Assembly: GCA_030616195.1 (NCBI GenBank)
Contig: JAUWXW010000073.1
Location: forward strand, 1-7,662
Source: Chloroflexota bacterium
GTDB taxonomy: Bacteria > Chloroflexota > Dehalococcoidia > RBG-13-53-26
Length of the DNA: 7,662 nt
Reading direction: 5' to 3'
Shown here: in pieces, positions 1-6,156 of the stretch
How the letters are laid out: every line of letters starts with the position of its first letter
How positions within the stretch are numbered: position 1 is the stretch's first letter
The notes under the pieces: model-generated
Seen by the model: the letters and a program-made list of their open reading frames with translations, nothing else
What the model was told of the DNA's origin: nothing
The model's database searches: none
Position numbers and translations under genes: made by a program

Positions 1-1111
1 CCGCTCCCAGTGCTACGGCCTCATCAGGGTTTATCCCTTTGCGCAGCTCCTTACCAAAGAACTGACCTATCTTTTCCTGGACCAGCGGCATTCTAGTTTG
101 TCCGCCCACCAGGATAACGTCGTTCACCTGGGCCGATGTCAGCCCAGCGTCCGACAATGCCTGGCGGCAGGGACCTATGCTCTTTTCCACTATGTCCATG
201 GCCAGTTGCTCCAGCTTGGCCCGGGTCAAAGTCGTGGCAAGATGTTTGGGCCCGGAAGCATCGGCAGTGATATAGGGAAGGTTTATCTCAGTTTGCTGCA
301 TAGTCGATAGCTCCCGCTTGGCTTTCTCCGCAGCATCCTTGACTCGCTGTAGGGCCATTTTGTCCTGTTTAACGTCAATGCCACTCTCCCTCTTAAACTC
401 GGTACATACCCAGTCCATAATACGCTGGTCGATATCATCTCCGCCAAGGTGGGTGTCACCGCTGGTTGACTTGACCTGAAATGTGCCCTCGCCTATCTCC
501 AGCAGAGAGATGTCGAAGGTGCCTCCCCCCAGGTCATATACCGCGATGGTGGCTTCACCTTTCTTGTCGATCCCGTAAGCCAGCGAGGAAGCAGTTGGCT
601 CATTGATGATACGCAGCACGTTTAATCCGGCAATAGTGCCGGCGTCTTTCGTTGCCTGGCGCTGGCTATCATTGAAATAGGCAGGCACAGTGACTACCGC
701 GTCAGTAACCTCCTCACCGAGATAAGCCTGAGCATCAGCCCTTAGCTTCTGCAATATCATGGCTGATATCTCCGCGGGACTGTATTCCTTGTCACCCATT
801 ACCACCCGGCAATCCCCGTTGGGTGCTTCAGCTATCTTGTACGGCAAACGCTTTATGTCCTCCTGGACCGTAGCGTCCTTAAACTTGCGTCCTATAAGGC
901 GCTTAATGCTGTAGATGGTATTCTCGGGATTGGTAATTGCCTGGCGCTTGGCCAGCCAGCCTACCAGACGTTCGCCCGTCTTACTCATGGCAACCACTGA
1001 CGGCAGTTGCCTTTCCCCTTCGGCAGTGGGGATGATTACCGGCTCACCCCCCTGCATGGTAGCTATCAGGCTAAAGGTTGTTCCCAGGTCAATTCCGACA
1101 GCTCTTCCCAT
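1..1111 (-). CDS. dnaK: Molecular chaperone DnaK (Hsp70), partial: ATPase domain only, C-terminus beyond the window
   Basis: Cytoplasmic ATP-dependent chaperone that binds unfolded peptides, working with DnaJ and GrpE. The open frame runs from the ATG at 1111 off the left edge, giving the first 370 residues, essentially the whole nucleotide-binding domain. Visible Hsp70 signatures: phosphate-1 loop GIDLGTTFS (6-14), the lysine of IKRLIGR (K70, equivalent to the catalytic Lys70 of E. coli DnaK), [17 protein letters not shown] (142-158), [12 protein letters not shown] (169-180), phosphate-2 loop [10 protein letters not shown] (193-202), HLGGDD (221-226) and the adenosine motif [11 protein letters not shown] (332-342). 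The peptide-binding domain and lid are not in the window. It is the third gene of the operon, 24 bp after grpE, with a GGGGAG/AGAGGA purine-rich site before the ATG. Regulation is probably through the CIRCE site ahead of hrcA. Phe replaces the usual Asn in GTTNS, a minor variation. Identification is essentially certain. Confidence 0.97.
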   Translation of the reverse strand, partial: MGRAVGIDLGTTFSLIATMQGGEPVIIPTAEGERQLPSVVAMSKTGERLVGWLAKRQAITNPENTIYSIKRLIGRKFKDATVQEDIKRLPYKIAEAPNGDCRVVMGDKEYSPAEISAMILQKLRADAQAYLGEEVTDAVVTVPAYFNDSQRQATKDAGTIAGLNVLRIINEPTASSLAYGIDKKGEATIAVYDLGGGTFDISLLEIGEGTFQVKSTSGDTHLGGDDIDQRIMDWVCTEFKRESGIDVKQDKMALQRVKDAAEKAKRELSTMQQTEINLPYITADASGPKHLATTLTRAKLEQLAMDIVEKSIGPCRQALSDAGLTSAQVNDVILVGGQTRMPLVQEKIGQFFGKELRKGINPDEAVALGA

Positions 1112-1135
1112 TCCTCTTTTCTCCCCTAGTGGACG

Positions 1136-1714
1136 TCAATCCACGGTCTCACCGGGTTTTTCCTCACTTTCCTTCTCTTGCTCTTCCTCTTCTCCCTTTT
1201 GGCTTTCTCCAACACCTTTGCCCACCACCACCAGGGCAGGGCGAATTACCCGATCGTACACTTTATATCCCGTCTGCAACTCCTCTATCACTTTCCCCTC
1301 CTCCCCCTCCGCCTGGGTTACCGCCTCGTGACAAGCAGGGTCAAACTGTTCCCCTACCGACTTGATCTCCGTAAGTCCTCTTGCTTCCAGGATGGCCTGG
1401 AGTTTGCGGTCGATGAGCCGGATGCCGTCGATCCAAGTTAACCCGGCCAGGCCAGCAGGGAGGGAACTGAAAGCCCGGTCGAAATCGTCTATCACAGGCA
1501 ACAAACCGAGAATAAGCGCCATGTTGGCAAACCTGGCATTCTCAGACCTCTCCTGTTCAACACGCTTCTTATAGTTATCGAAATCCGCCTCTGCTCTGCG
1601 CCAATTACTGAGGTACCTCTCTGCCTTGGCCTTTTCCTCCTCTAAGGCCTTATCCAGTGAATCTACCTCCTGAGTGTCCTGCCCTTCTTCAGCCTTCTCT
1701 TCTTCTTTTTCCAT
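1136..1714 (-). CDS. grpE: GrpE, nucleotide exchange factor for DnaK
   Basis: Cytoplasmic co-chaperone, normally a homodimer, that releases ADP from DnaK and so resets the chaperone cycle. The 192 residues show the family layout. A charged N-terminus leads into a long heptad-rich helix (about 17-62, containing RAEADFDNYKKRVEQE). The conserved LLPVIDDFDRAF core (71-82) follows, then the helical segment IRLIDRKLQAILEARGL (98-114). The C-terminal beta domain contains FDPACHEAV (124-132) and the signature GYKVYDRVIRPALVVVGKG (149-167). Length is normal. After the beta domain there is an acidic tail of about 25 residues (172-192, mostly Glu/Lys) that many homologues lack. The ATG at 1714 is preceded by a modest GAGAG site. 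It lies 14 bp after hrcA and 24 bp before dnaK, so the three genes are surely one transcription unit. Confidence 0.96.
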   Translation of the reverse strand: MEKEEEKAEEGQDTQEVDSLDKALEEEKAKAERYLSNWRRAEADFDNYKKRVEQERSENARFANMALILGLLPVIDDFDRAFSSLPAGLAGLTWIDGIRLIDRKLQAILEARGLTEIKSVGEQFDPACHEAVTQAEGEEGKVIEELQTGYKVYDRVIRPALVVVGKGVGESQKGEEEEQEKESEEKPGETVD

Positions 1715-1728
1715 GCCGATCTCTCAAT

Positions 1729-2760
1729 TCAGGCAGATATCCTGCTCAGCAAATCGCTCATCACTGTGGAGACATAGTCCACAGTGGGAATAGCCCGGCC
1801 GTAAGGCATGCGGGTAGGCCCAATAACTCCGATAGTCCCTCTCCTTTCCGCAAACCCATAGTTACTTAAAATCACGCTGCACCCCTGAAGAGCCTCTTCC
1901 TCATTTTCACCGCCAATGGTAACCCTAATCCCTGACACATCCCCTAGAGAATTCAGAAGGTTATTCAGTATCCTTCTCTCCTCTATCGCCTCCACCAAAT
2001 TGAGGATCTGCTTGCCGTGCATGAACTCTGCCTGACTTACCAAATGTCGCAGCCCGTCAAGGTAAAACTGCTCATGCTGCTGCTTATCCTCTGCCTGCAT
2101 TATCTGTACCATGACGTCGGCAATCTGCTCCTCAATTGGGGATAGCTCCAGCTCCTGTGCACCGATCTGCCGGCCGCTCAGGCCCTGGTAGGCCGCATTC
2201 ATCTTGTTGGCCGAGGCAGTGAGTTCATCCTGAGTTGTCGCCTGCGCCGAAGCGAGAAGTCGCTTCTTAATCTGTCCCTCCTGCAGCACCAGTACCAGCA
2301 AGACCAGGAGCTCTTGCATTGCTACCAGGTCCATGTGTCTGAAGTGGCACACCGGGGCATGGGGCAATGTGGCCAGGGCAATGCTTTCCAGCCTTCGGGT
2401 AAGTATTGTTACTGCCGAGCGCGCCCAGTCCTCAGGCTCTTGCCCTACCTCATCGAAGAAACGTCGAATAGCTATCTGATCCTCAGGATCAAGCTTGGAA
2501 TCCCTGATGAGACATTGCACGTAGTAGCGATAACCCTTGTCTGATGGCACACCTCCAGCAGAGGTATGAGGGCGAATAATGTAGCCCTCTTCCTCCAGGC
2601 GAGCCATCTCATGTCGGGTAGTAGCCGGGCTAACCCCCAGTGAATAGCCACGAGCAATACTCTCCGACGCTACCGGTGTGGCAGAGGCTATATACTCGGC
2701 CACTACGATTCTCAGAATAGTGCCTCTTCTCTCAGAGAGTTCAGCCGTTCTCTCGACCAT
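1729..2760 (-). CDS. hrcA: HrcA, heat-inducible transcription repressor
   Basis: Negative regulator of class I heat-shock genes; it binds the CIRCE inverted repeat and needs the GroE chaperonin for activity in characterised bacteria. The 343 residues begin with a winged-helix DNA-binding domain (about 10-82): RRGTILRIVVAEYI, then SPATTRHEMARLEEEGYI (44-61), then the wing HTSAGGVPSDKGYRYYV (65-81). The C-terminal part carries the family's dimerisation/GAF-like region, ending in GTIGVIGPTRMPYGRAI followed by VDYVSTVMSDLL. Length matches the family. In most HrcA proteins I recall, the wing reads SAGRxP; here it is SAGGVP (Gly70), a possible lineage trait. First gene of hrcA-grpE-dnaK, with a CIRCE-like site one base before its ATG, so autoregulation is expected. 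The ATG start fits the usual N-terminal length and is preceded by GGGAG about 10 bases upstream. Confidence 0.95.
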   Translation of the reverse strand: MVERTAELSERRGTILRIVVAEYIASATPVASESIARGYSLGVSPATTRHEMARLEEEGYIIRPHTSAGGVPSDKGYRYYVQCLIRDSKLDPEDQIAIRRFFDEVGQEPEDWARSAVTILTRRLESIALATLPHAPVCHFRHMDLVAMQELLVLLVLVLQEGQIKKRLLASAQATTQDELTASANKMNAAYQGLSGRQIGAQELELSPIEEQIADVMVQIMQAEDKQQHEQFYLDGLRHLVSQAEFMHGKQILNLVEAIEERRILNNLLNSLGDVSGIRVTIGGENEEEALQGCSVILSNYGFAERRGTIGVIGPTRMPYGRAIPTVDYVSTVMSDLLSRISA

Positions 2761-2761
2761 A

Positions 2762-2788
2762 TTAGCACTCTCCCACTGGAACTGCTAA
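2762..2788 (-). promoter_or_regulatory. CIRCE operator (HrcA binding site)
   Basis: Plus-strand reading is TTAGCACTC-N9-AACTGCTAA. The family consensus is TTAGCACTC-N9-GAGTGCTAA, so the hrcA-proximal arm is perfect and the promoter-proximal arm matches at 7 of 9 positions, with the exact 9-bp spacer. The element ends one base before the hrcA ATG, so it overlaps the transcription start region and probably the ribosome-binding site (GGGAG in the spacer). The promoter-side arm also overlaps a perfect 12-bp palindrome CTAACTAGTTAG (2785-2796). Confidence 0.9.
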
Positions 2789-2797
2789 CTAGTTAGT

Positions 2798-2826
2798 ACT
2801 TTATCACCGGCCCTTGACCTTGTCAA
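2798..2826 (-). promoter_or_regulatory. Sigma-A (housekeeping) promoter of the hrcA-grpE-dnaK operon
   Basis: On the minus strand the -35 box is TTGACA (plus-strand 2821-2826, perfect consensus). A 17-bp spacer follows, then TAAAGT as -10 (2798-2803, 4 of 6 consensus positions). The expected transcription start is near 2790, so the CIRCE element directly follows it at about +2 to +29, the usual position for HrcA repression. The -35 also lies in a perfect inverted repeat CTTGAC-N3-GTCAAG (2813-2827). Confidence 0.8.
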
Positions 2827-2827
2827 G
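2813..2827. repeat. Short inverted repeat spanning the hrcA -35 box
   Basis: CTTGAC-CTT-GTCAAG, two perfect 6-bp arms with a 3-bp gap, centred over the minus-strand -35 hexamer. It could be a second operator for the heat-shock operon, or a by-chance symmetry of a TTGACA box. Confidence 0.3.
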
Positions 2828-2880
2828 AGAGCCGGCTAGACTGTGGATTCGAGCTGGTCGTGCCCATTGCCAGGCAAGTG

Positions 2881-2896
2881 GACATTGACAAATGTC
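2881..2896. promoter_or_regulatory. Inverted repeat over the -35 box, candidate operator
   Basis: Perfect inverted repeat GACATT-GACA-AATGTC, with a nested shorter one GACA-AA-TGTC (2887-2896). It covers the whole -35 hexamer of the plus-strand promoter, so a dimeric repressor bound here would block RNA polymerase. No regulator gene for it is visible in the window. The regulatory role is inferred from position and symmetry only. Confidence 0.4.
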
Positions 2897-2913
2897 GGCT
2901 TAGTTGATATAAC
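2885..2913 (+). promoter_or_regulatory. Predicted sigma-A promoter driving the flavoenzyme cluster
   Basis: TTGACA (2885-2890, perfect -35), a 17-bp spacer, then TATAAC (2908-2913, 5 of 6 positions of the -10 consensus). Transcription would begin near 2920, leaving an untranslated leader of about 118 bases before the first oxidoreductase gene. It is oriented away from the hrcA promoter; the two -35 boxes are 58 bp apart. The -35 hexamer overlaps an inverted repeat at 2881-2896. Confidence 0.75.
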
Positions 2914-2986
2914 CGCAGGTGTTAGCCCCCGAGAGAATTAGTCACCTCAGGCTGATTATATGCCTCGCCCAAATCTGCCTTCGACC

Positions 2987-3009
2987 TGAGCGTACCTCGG
3001 CTGAGACTC
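2987..3009 (+). promoter_or_regulatory. Conserved leader block upstream of oxidoreductase copy 1
   Basis: A 23-base block beginning TGAGCGTACCT and ending in CTC, with GGCTGAG in its second half. It recurs at 6157-6179 with only 2 mismatches and exactly the same distance (28 bases) to the start codon. The stretch between the block and the Shine-Dalgarno site is much less conserved, and bases immediately before the block are unrelated. It marks the left limit of detectable similarity between the duplicated units and may have a regulatory role. Confidence 0.45.
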
Positions 3010-3026
3010 GTCCTGAGCCTGCTGTG

Positions 3027-3036
3027 AAAAGGAGGG
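3027..3036 (+). promoter_or_regulatory. Ribosome-binding site of oxidoreductase copy 1
   Basis: AAAAGGAGGG is a near-perfect Shine-Dalgarno sequence. Two consecutive ATG codons follow at 3038 and 3041. Spacing from AGGAGG is 2 bases to the first and 5 to the second, so the second may be the codon mostly used. Copy 2 has the same double ATG. Confidence 0.8.
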
Positions 3037-3037
3037 C

Positions 3038-4765
3038 ATGATGCCTGATGCAACGTATGATGCGGTGATAATTGGAGGGGGAACCAAGGCTTTACTGCTG
3101 GCAATGTACCTGATCAAATACGGTGGCATGAGCGTTGCCGTATTTGAGAGAAGGCACGAGCTTGGCGGCTGCCTGGCCACCGAGGAGACGACAGTCCCAG
3201 GTTTTCGAGGTAATACCCATGCCAACCTAATCTTGCCCTGGTATTATGTGCCGGTCTGGCGTGACTTCGCTGAATTCTGGGACTACGGGGCCAAGATTGA
3301 CCAGTACCTGTGCAGTGACGGCTCGGTCTTCAGAAACAATCAGACATGCCTCACCATCTACAGTGAAAAACATGACCCCACTCAGGAGCGCAGTGCCAAG
3401 GAGATTGCCCGGTTCTCACAAAGGGATGCCGAGCGGTGGCTCAAGCTGTGGGGCTTATGGCAGGATGAGGCAACGCAAAGAGCGCAAATCGATTCGATGT
3501 TCAATCCGGCGGAGTTCCGCCTTGCTCCTGAAGTGTTGGAAAGACAAATGGCTATATATGGAAAACTGGTGGAAGCTGGTTTTGAGCCGGATTCGCTGGT
3601 TCTCACCGCCAGCCAGCTACGCGCGGCGCGAGAGTTCTGGGAAAGCCAGGAGATGCAGTACTGTATCGTCAGGTTTGCTCTCACGGCAGTAATGGACGTT
3701 AATGAACCAGCAACGGGGGCTGACTCCTTTGGCCTGGCGGCAACATTACCCACCATAAGTTTCGCCAAAGGGGGGACTCACCAGATAGCTCATGCCGCCT
3801 ATCAGATCCTGGTGGCCAGCGGGTGCCAGTTCTTCACCCATACCGAGGTAGATAAGGTCATCATAGAGAATGGAAGCGCCAAAGGCATTCGCCTCAGCGA
3901 TGGCACTGAGGTGGGCGCCAGAAAGATAGTGGTCAGCACTCTAAACCCACGGCAGCTTTGCTTCGACTTGATAGGCAGAGAGCACCTGGACTACAGGAGT
4001 GCCCGGCGCATCGAACTTCTGGAAAGCACTTTCGCTTGCTACATGGATTACAGCTTTGCGCTGCATGAAGCTCCGAGGTATGAAGCTGCCCAGTTTAATC
4101 CCGACGTAAACGAGTGTTACTGGCTGGGGCTGGCAGAGGATAATGACCCGGAGCATGTTGCCAGGGAGTGTCGCTACAGGAGGCTGGGAAAGTGGCCTCC
4201 CCTGGAGGACTATTGTCCTGTTATCTGGTGCCACAGCCTGGTTGACCCTGCCTACGCGCCCGCTGGGAAGCACATCGCCACCCATGAGCAGCTCGGACCA
4301 CCCGCTACTGCCCATACCGAGAGGGAGTGGCTGGAGTTGAAGAAGCGCTATGCCCAAGAGTTGATTGGCATCTGGCAGAAGCATGCCCCCAACATGACCT
4401 GGGATAACATCATTGGCTACCATGCTAATGGCCCCTACGACAACCTTCGCATGAAAAACCTGGAGCCGGACGGAAGCAGCGCCGTTATCGATTGTGCGCC
4501 GTATCAACGCTACCAGAACAGGCCTATCCCGGAATTGGCCAACCACAGAACGCCGATAAAGAACCTTTATGCTACAGGTGGGGCCTGGCATCCGGGAGCC
4601 AATGCCGGGGCGGGTGAGTCGTACAACTGCTATAAGATTATCGCCACGGACCTGGGGCTGGGTAAGCCCTGGGAGGAACACGGGAAGGAAGAGCCAGACT
4701 CCTTGGTTCACCAAATGAGAACCATAAACAAAAGCCTGCAAGAGTCGGCCAGGGTGAAGACATGA
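3038..4765 (+). CDS. FAD-dependent oxidoreductase, phytoene-desaturase/PYROXD2-like (copy 1)
   Basis: A 575-residue soluble flavoprotein of the NAD(P)/FAD-dependent oxidoreductase group that includes CrtI-type desaturases and PYROXD2; substrate unknown. The N-terminal Rossmann motif is YDAVIIGGGTKALLLAMYL (7-25), followed by VAVFERRHELGG (33-44). E37 is placed to bind the FAD ribose. The third glycine of GxGxxG is alanine (A18). A middle segment FAKGGTHQIAHAAYQIL (242-258) matches the family's GG-containing helix. The C-terminal FAD motif is LYATGGAWHPGANAGAGES (510-528). No signal peptide or membrane segment is seen. About 13 cysteines are scattered along the chain. It is the first gene after a strong promoter and is followed by an FMN enzyme. 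A second copy begins at 6208. The superfamily is secure, but carotenoid desaturation specifically is not supported because no carotenoid genes are nearby. An ATG at 3041 is an equally plausible start. Confidence 0.9.
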   Translation: MMPDATYDAVIIGGGTKALLLAMYLIKYGGMSVAVFERRHELGGCLATEETTVPGFRGNTHANLILPWYYVPVWRDFAEFWDYGAKIDQYLCSDGSVFRNNQTCLTIYSEKHDPTQERSAKEIARFSQRDAERWLKLWGLWQDEATQRAQIDSMFNPAEFRLAPEVLERQMAIYGKLVEAGFEPDSLVLTASQLRAAREFWESQEMQYCIVRFALTAVMDVNEPATGADSFGLAATLPTISFAKGGTHQIAHAAYQILVASGCQFFTHTEVDKVIIENGSAKGIRLSDGTEVGARKIVVSTLNPRQLCFDLIGREHLDYRSARRIELLESTFACYMDYSFALHEAPRYEAAQFNPDVNECYWLGLAEDNDPEHVARECRYRRLGKWPPLEDYCPVIWCHSLVDPAYAPAGKHIATHEQLGPPATAHTEREWLELKKRYAQELIGIWQKHAPNMTWDNIIGYHANGPYDNLRMKNLEPDGSSAVIDCAPYQRYQNRPIPELANHRTPIKNLYATGGAWHPGANAGAGESYNCYKIIATDLGLGKPWEEHGKEEPDSLVHQMRTINKSLQESARVKT

Positions 4766-4881
4766 GGCACGAAAGCACACGGTCAACGCCGATGTTTTCA
4801 CCTGTGCCGTCTCTCAAATAGCCCATTAGGCTTGGCTGACACTCTCGACCGGAGGCGAGGCTATGGAACGCGATCTACTGT

Positions 4882-4889
4882 AAAGGAGG
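4882..4889 (+). promoter_or_regulatory. Ribosome-binding site fixing the GTG start of the nitronate-monooxygenase-like gene
   Basis: AAAGGAGG ends 8 bases before the GTG at 4898. This is ideal spacing, and it rules out the upstream TTG at 4832 as the main start, because the site would then lie inside the coding region. Confidence 0.85.
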
Positions 4890-4897
4890 AACATTCT

Positions 4898-6016
4898 GTG
4901 GCTGACAGAATACTCTCTACGAGGCTGTGTGAACTGCTGGATATCGAGTACCCCATCATGCTGGCTGGCATGGGCGGCATTGCCAGTGCTGAACTGGCGG
5001 CAGCCGTTTCGGAGGCCGGTGGCCTTGGCGTTATTGGCGCTATAAACCTGACACCTGATGAGCTGGATGCCGAGATCAGGAAGGCCAGGAAGCTCACCAG
5101 CAAGCCCTTCGGTGTGGACACCATTGCCCCAACCAGCATGGTGGAGACAGCCACACTTGAGGAACTGAGAAACATTATCACCGATGAGGCTGTGGAATAC
5201 GCTTCCAAACTGGCCAAGGAGCTGGGAATCCCTGTGCCAGAAGGGGCGAAATTTGGCAGAGAGGGTGGCACGGGCTGGGCGGCAGGGTTCACGCCGAAGC
5301 AAATCGAGGTGGTCTATGACCAAAAGATTCCGGTCTTCTGTGCTGCGCTTGGCAGTCCGGCCTTCATGGTTCCTGAGGCTCATGCCCGGGGGATGAAGGT
5401 GATTGGCCTGGTGGGGAATGCTACGCAGGCCCGGCGTGAGGCCGAGGCAGGGGTGGATATCATTGTAGCCCAGGGCCATGAAGCGGGGGGCCATACCGGT
5501 TATGTTGCCACCATGCCGCTGGTACCCATAGTGGTAGATGCCGTTCATCCCACCCCCGTTGCGGCTGCTGGTGGCATAATCGATGGCCGTGGCCTGGTGG
5601 CTGCCCTGGCCCTCGGTGCCTGTGGGGTGTGGTGTGGTACCGCTTTCCTCTGCACTCACGAGGCGGGGCAAATCGGCCCGGAGGCTCAGGAGCGCATTAT
5701 CCAGGCGACGGAAAAGGACACGCGCGTTACTCGGGTGTTCACTGGCAAGACCTGCCGCCTCCTCAGCACCAAGCTGATAGAGAAGTGGGAAAAGGAAGGC
5801 CCGATATTGCCTTTCCCCCTGCCAATTCTGATGTGCACCAGCCTCCAGGAGGCCATAACTGACAGCAAGATGGTCGACTACTACTTCATTCCTGCCGGCC
5901 AGATTTGCGGGGCGGTCAAGGAAATGAAAAGCGCCAAGCAGGTGGTGGACGAGATGGTTGACCAGGCGATCCGCATTCTGGAGGAGGAATTTCCGTCCCG
6001 GGTTAAGCTGGCATAG
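4898..6016 (+). CDS. Nitronate monooxygenase / 2-nitropropane dioxygenase family FMN enzyme
   Basis: Predicted cytoplasmic FMN-dependent TIM-barrel enzyme of 372 residues. The family includes nitronate monooxygenases (alkyl nitronate + O2 to carbonyl + nitrite), NADH:quinone reductases and the enoyl-ACP reductase FabK, so the exact reaction is open. Visible motifs: YPIMLAGMGG (18-27), GGLGVIGA (41-48), GMKVIGLVGN (165-174), the hallmark AQGHEAGGHTG (191-201; H199 aligns with the active-site histidine of characterised nitronate monooxygenases), AAGGI (223-227), CGTAFLCTHEA (246-256) and a C-terminal AGQICGAV (333-340). A segment at about 83-132, lacking these motifs, lies between the start of the barrel and the FTPKQIEVVYDQKIPVF strand region. 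I chose the GTG start because of the strong ribosome-binding site. The gene sits 132 bp after oxidoreductase copy 1 and 191 bp before copy 2, same strand. It is probably co-transcribed with copy 1, since no convincing terminator separates them. Confidence 0.88.
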   Translation: MADRILSTRLCELLDIEYPIMLAGMGGIASAELAAAVSEAGGLGVIGAINLTPDELDAEIRKARKLTSKPFGVDTIAPTSMVETATLEELRNIITDEAVEYASKLAKELGIPVPEGAKFGREGGTGWAAGFTPKQIEVVYDQKIPVFCAALGSPAFMVPEAHARGMKVIGLVGNATQARREAEAGVDIIVAQGHEAGGHTGYVATMPLVPIVVDAVHPTPVAAAGGIIDGRGLVAALALGACGVWCGTAFLCTHEAGQIGPEAQERIIQATEKDTRVTRVFTGKTCRLLSTKLIEKWEKEGPILPFPLPILMCTSLQEAITDSKMVDYYFIPAGQICGAVKEMKSAKQVVDEMVDQAIRILEEEFPSRVKLA

Positions 6017-6087
6017 GAGACTACGAGAACAGTGCCGTACTTTTCTCCAGGGTGGACGGCCAAAGCGAGCCGGTCACTGAAGACGTG

Positions 6088-6106
6088 CTCCGCCTCCGGG
6101 GCGGAG
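6088..6106 (+). terminator. Possible rho-independent terminator after the nitronate-monooxygenase-like gene
   Basis: GC-rich hairpin CTCCGCC-TCCGG-GGCGGAG, with a perfect 7-bp stem and 5-base loop, 72 bases after the stop codon. The following bases (TGTTTCGGG) contain only a weak T run, so termination may be partial or this may be a leader hairpin for copy 2. If functional, copy 2 would need its own promoter; I found no good one between the hairpin and 6208. Confidence 0.4.
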
Positions 6107-6156
6107 TGTTTCGGGAGTTCGTTCAATAATGCGCAAGGAGTTGCTTGGTTTGGATT

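Larger units (their letters stand above)
2987..4498 (+). repeat. Duplicated unit, copy 1 (leader block plus oxidoreductase), visible part
   Basis: Aligns with 6157-7662 at a constant offset of 3170 bp and without net gaps in the coding part. The left limit is sharp: bases before 2987 and 6157 are unrelated. The right limit cannot be seen because copy 2 leaves the window; the extent given here covers most of the alignable part. It is an old direct duplication, not a recent one, judging by about 76-92% nucleotide identity in the segments I counted. Confidence 0.8.

Noticed and set aside
915..1331. Plus-strand open frames opposite dnaK and grpE
   Set aside because: They are opposite strongly conserved chaperone genes, and their Ser/Pro/Leu-rich translations match no family I recognise.
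2917..2947. Leader hairpin AGGTG...CACCT as a riboswitch-like element
   Set aside because: Only 5 pairs with a 21-base unpaired interior and no known riboswitch motif, and the sequence is not shared with copy 2.
3941..4801. Long antisense open frame (286 codons, minus strand) over oxidoreductase copy 1
   Set aside because: It lies opposite a gene with clear family motifs, its translation shows no recognisable domain, and it has no ribosome-binding site that I can see. It is a codon-bias shadow.
4775..4807. Possible terminator hairpin between oxidoreductase copy 1 and the FMN gene (GCACA paired with TGTGC)
   Set aside because: Only 5 contiguous pairs plus a bulged 2-pair extension, an 18-base loop, and no T run after it.
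4832..4897. 22-codon N-terminal extension of the nitronate-monooxygenase-like gene from a TTG start
   Set aside because: The strong Shine-Dalgarno AAAGGAGG lies inside this stretch, 8 bases before an in-frame GTG, and the family domain begins just after that GTG.
4826..5671. Long antisense open frame (281 codons, minus strand) over the nitronate-monooxygenase-like gene
   Set aside because: Low-complexity Pro/Gly/His/Arg-rich translation opposite a well-supported gene. It is a shadow of the sense reading frame.
6125..6130. AATAAT as a -10 box for a promoter of oxidoreductase copy 2
   Set aside because: The sequence 17-18 bp upstream (around CGGAGT) has no resemblance to a -35 box, and no extended -10 is present.
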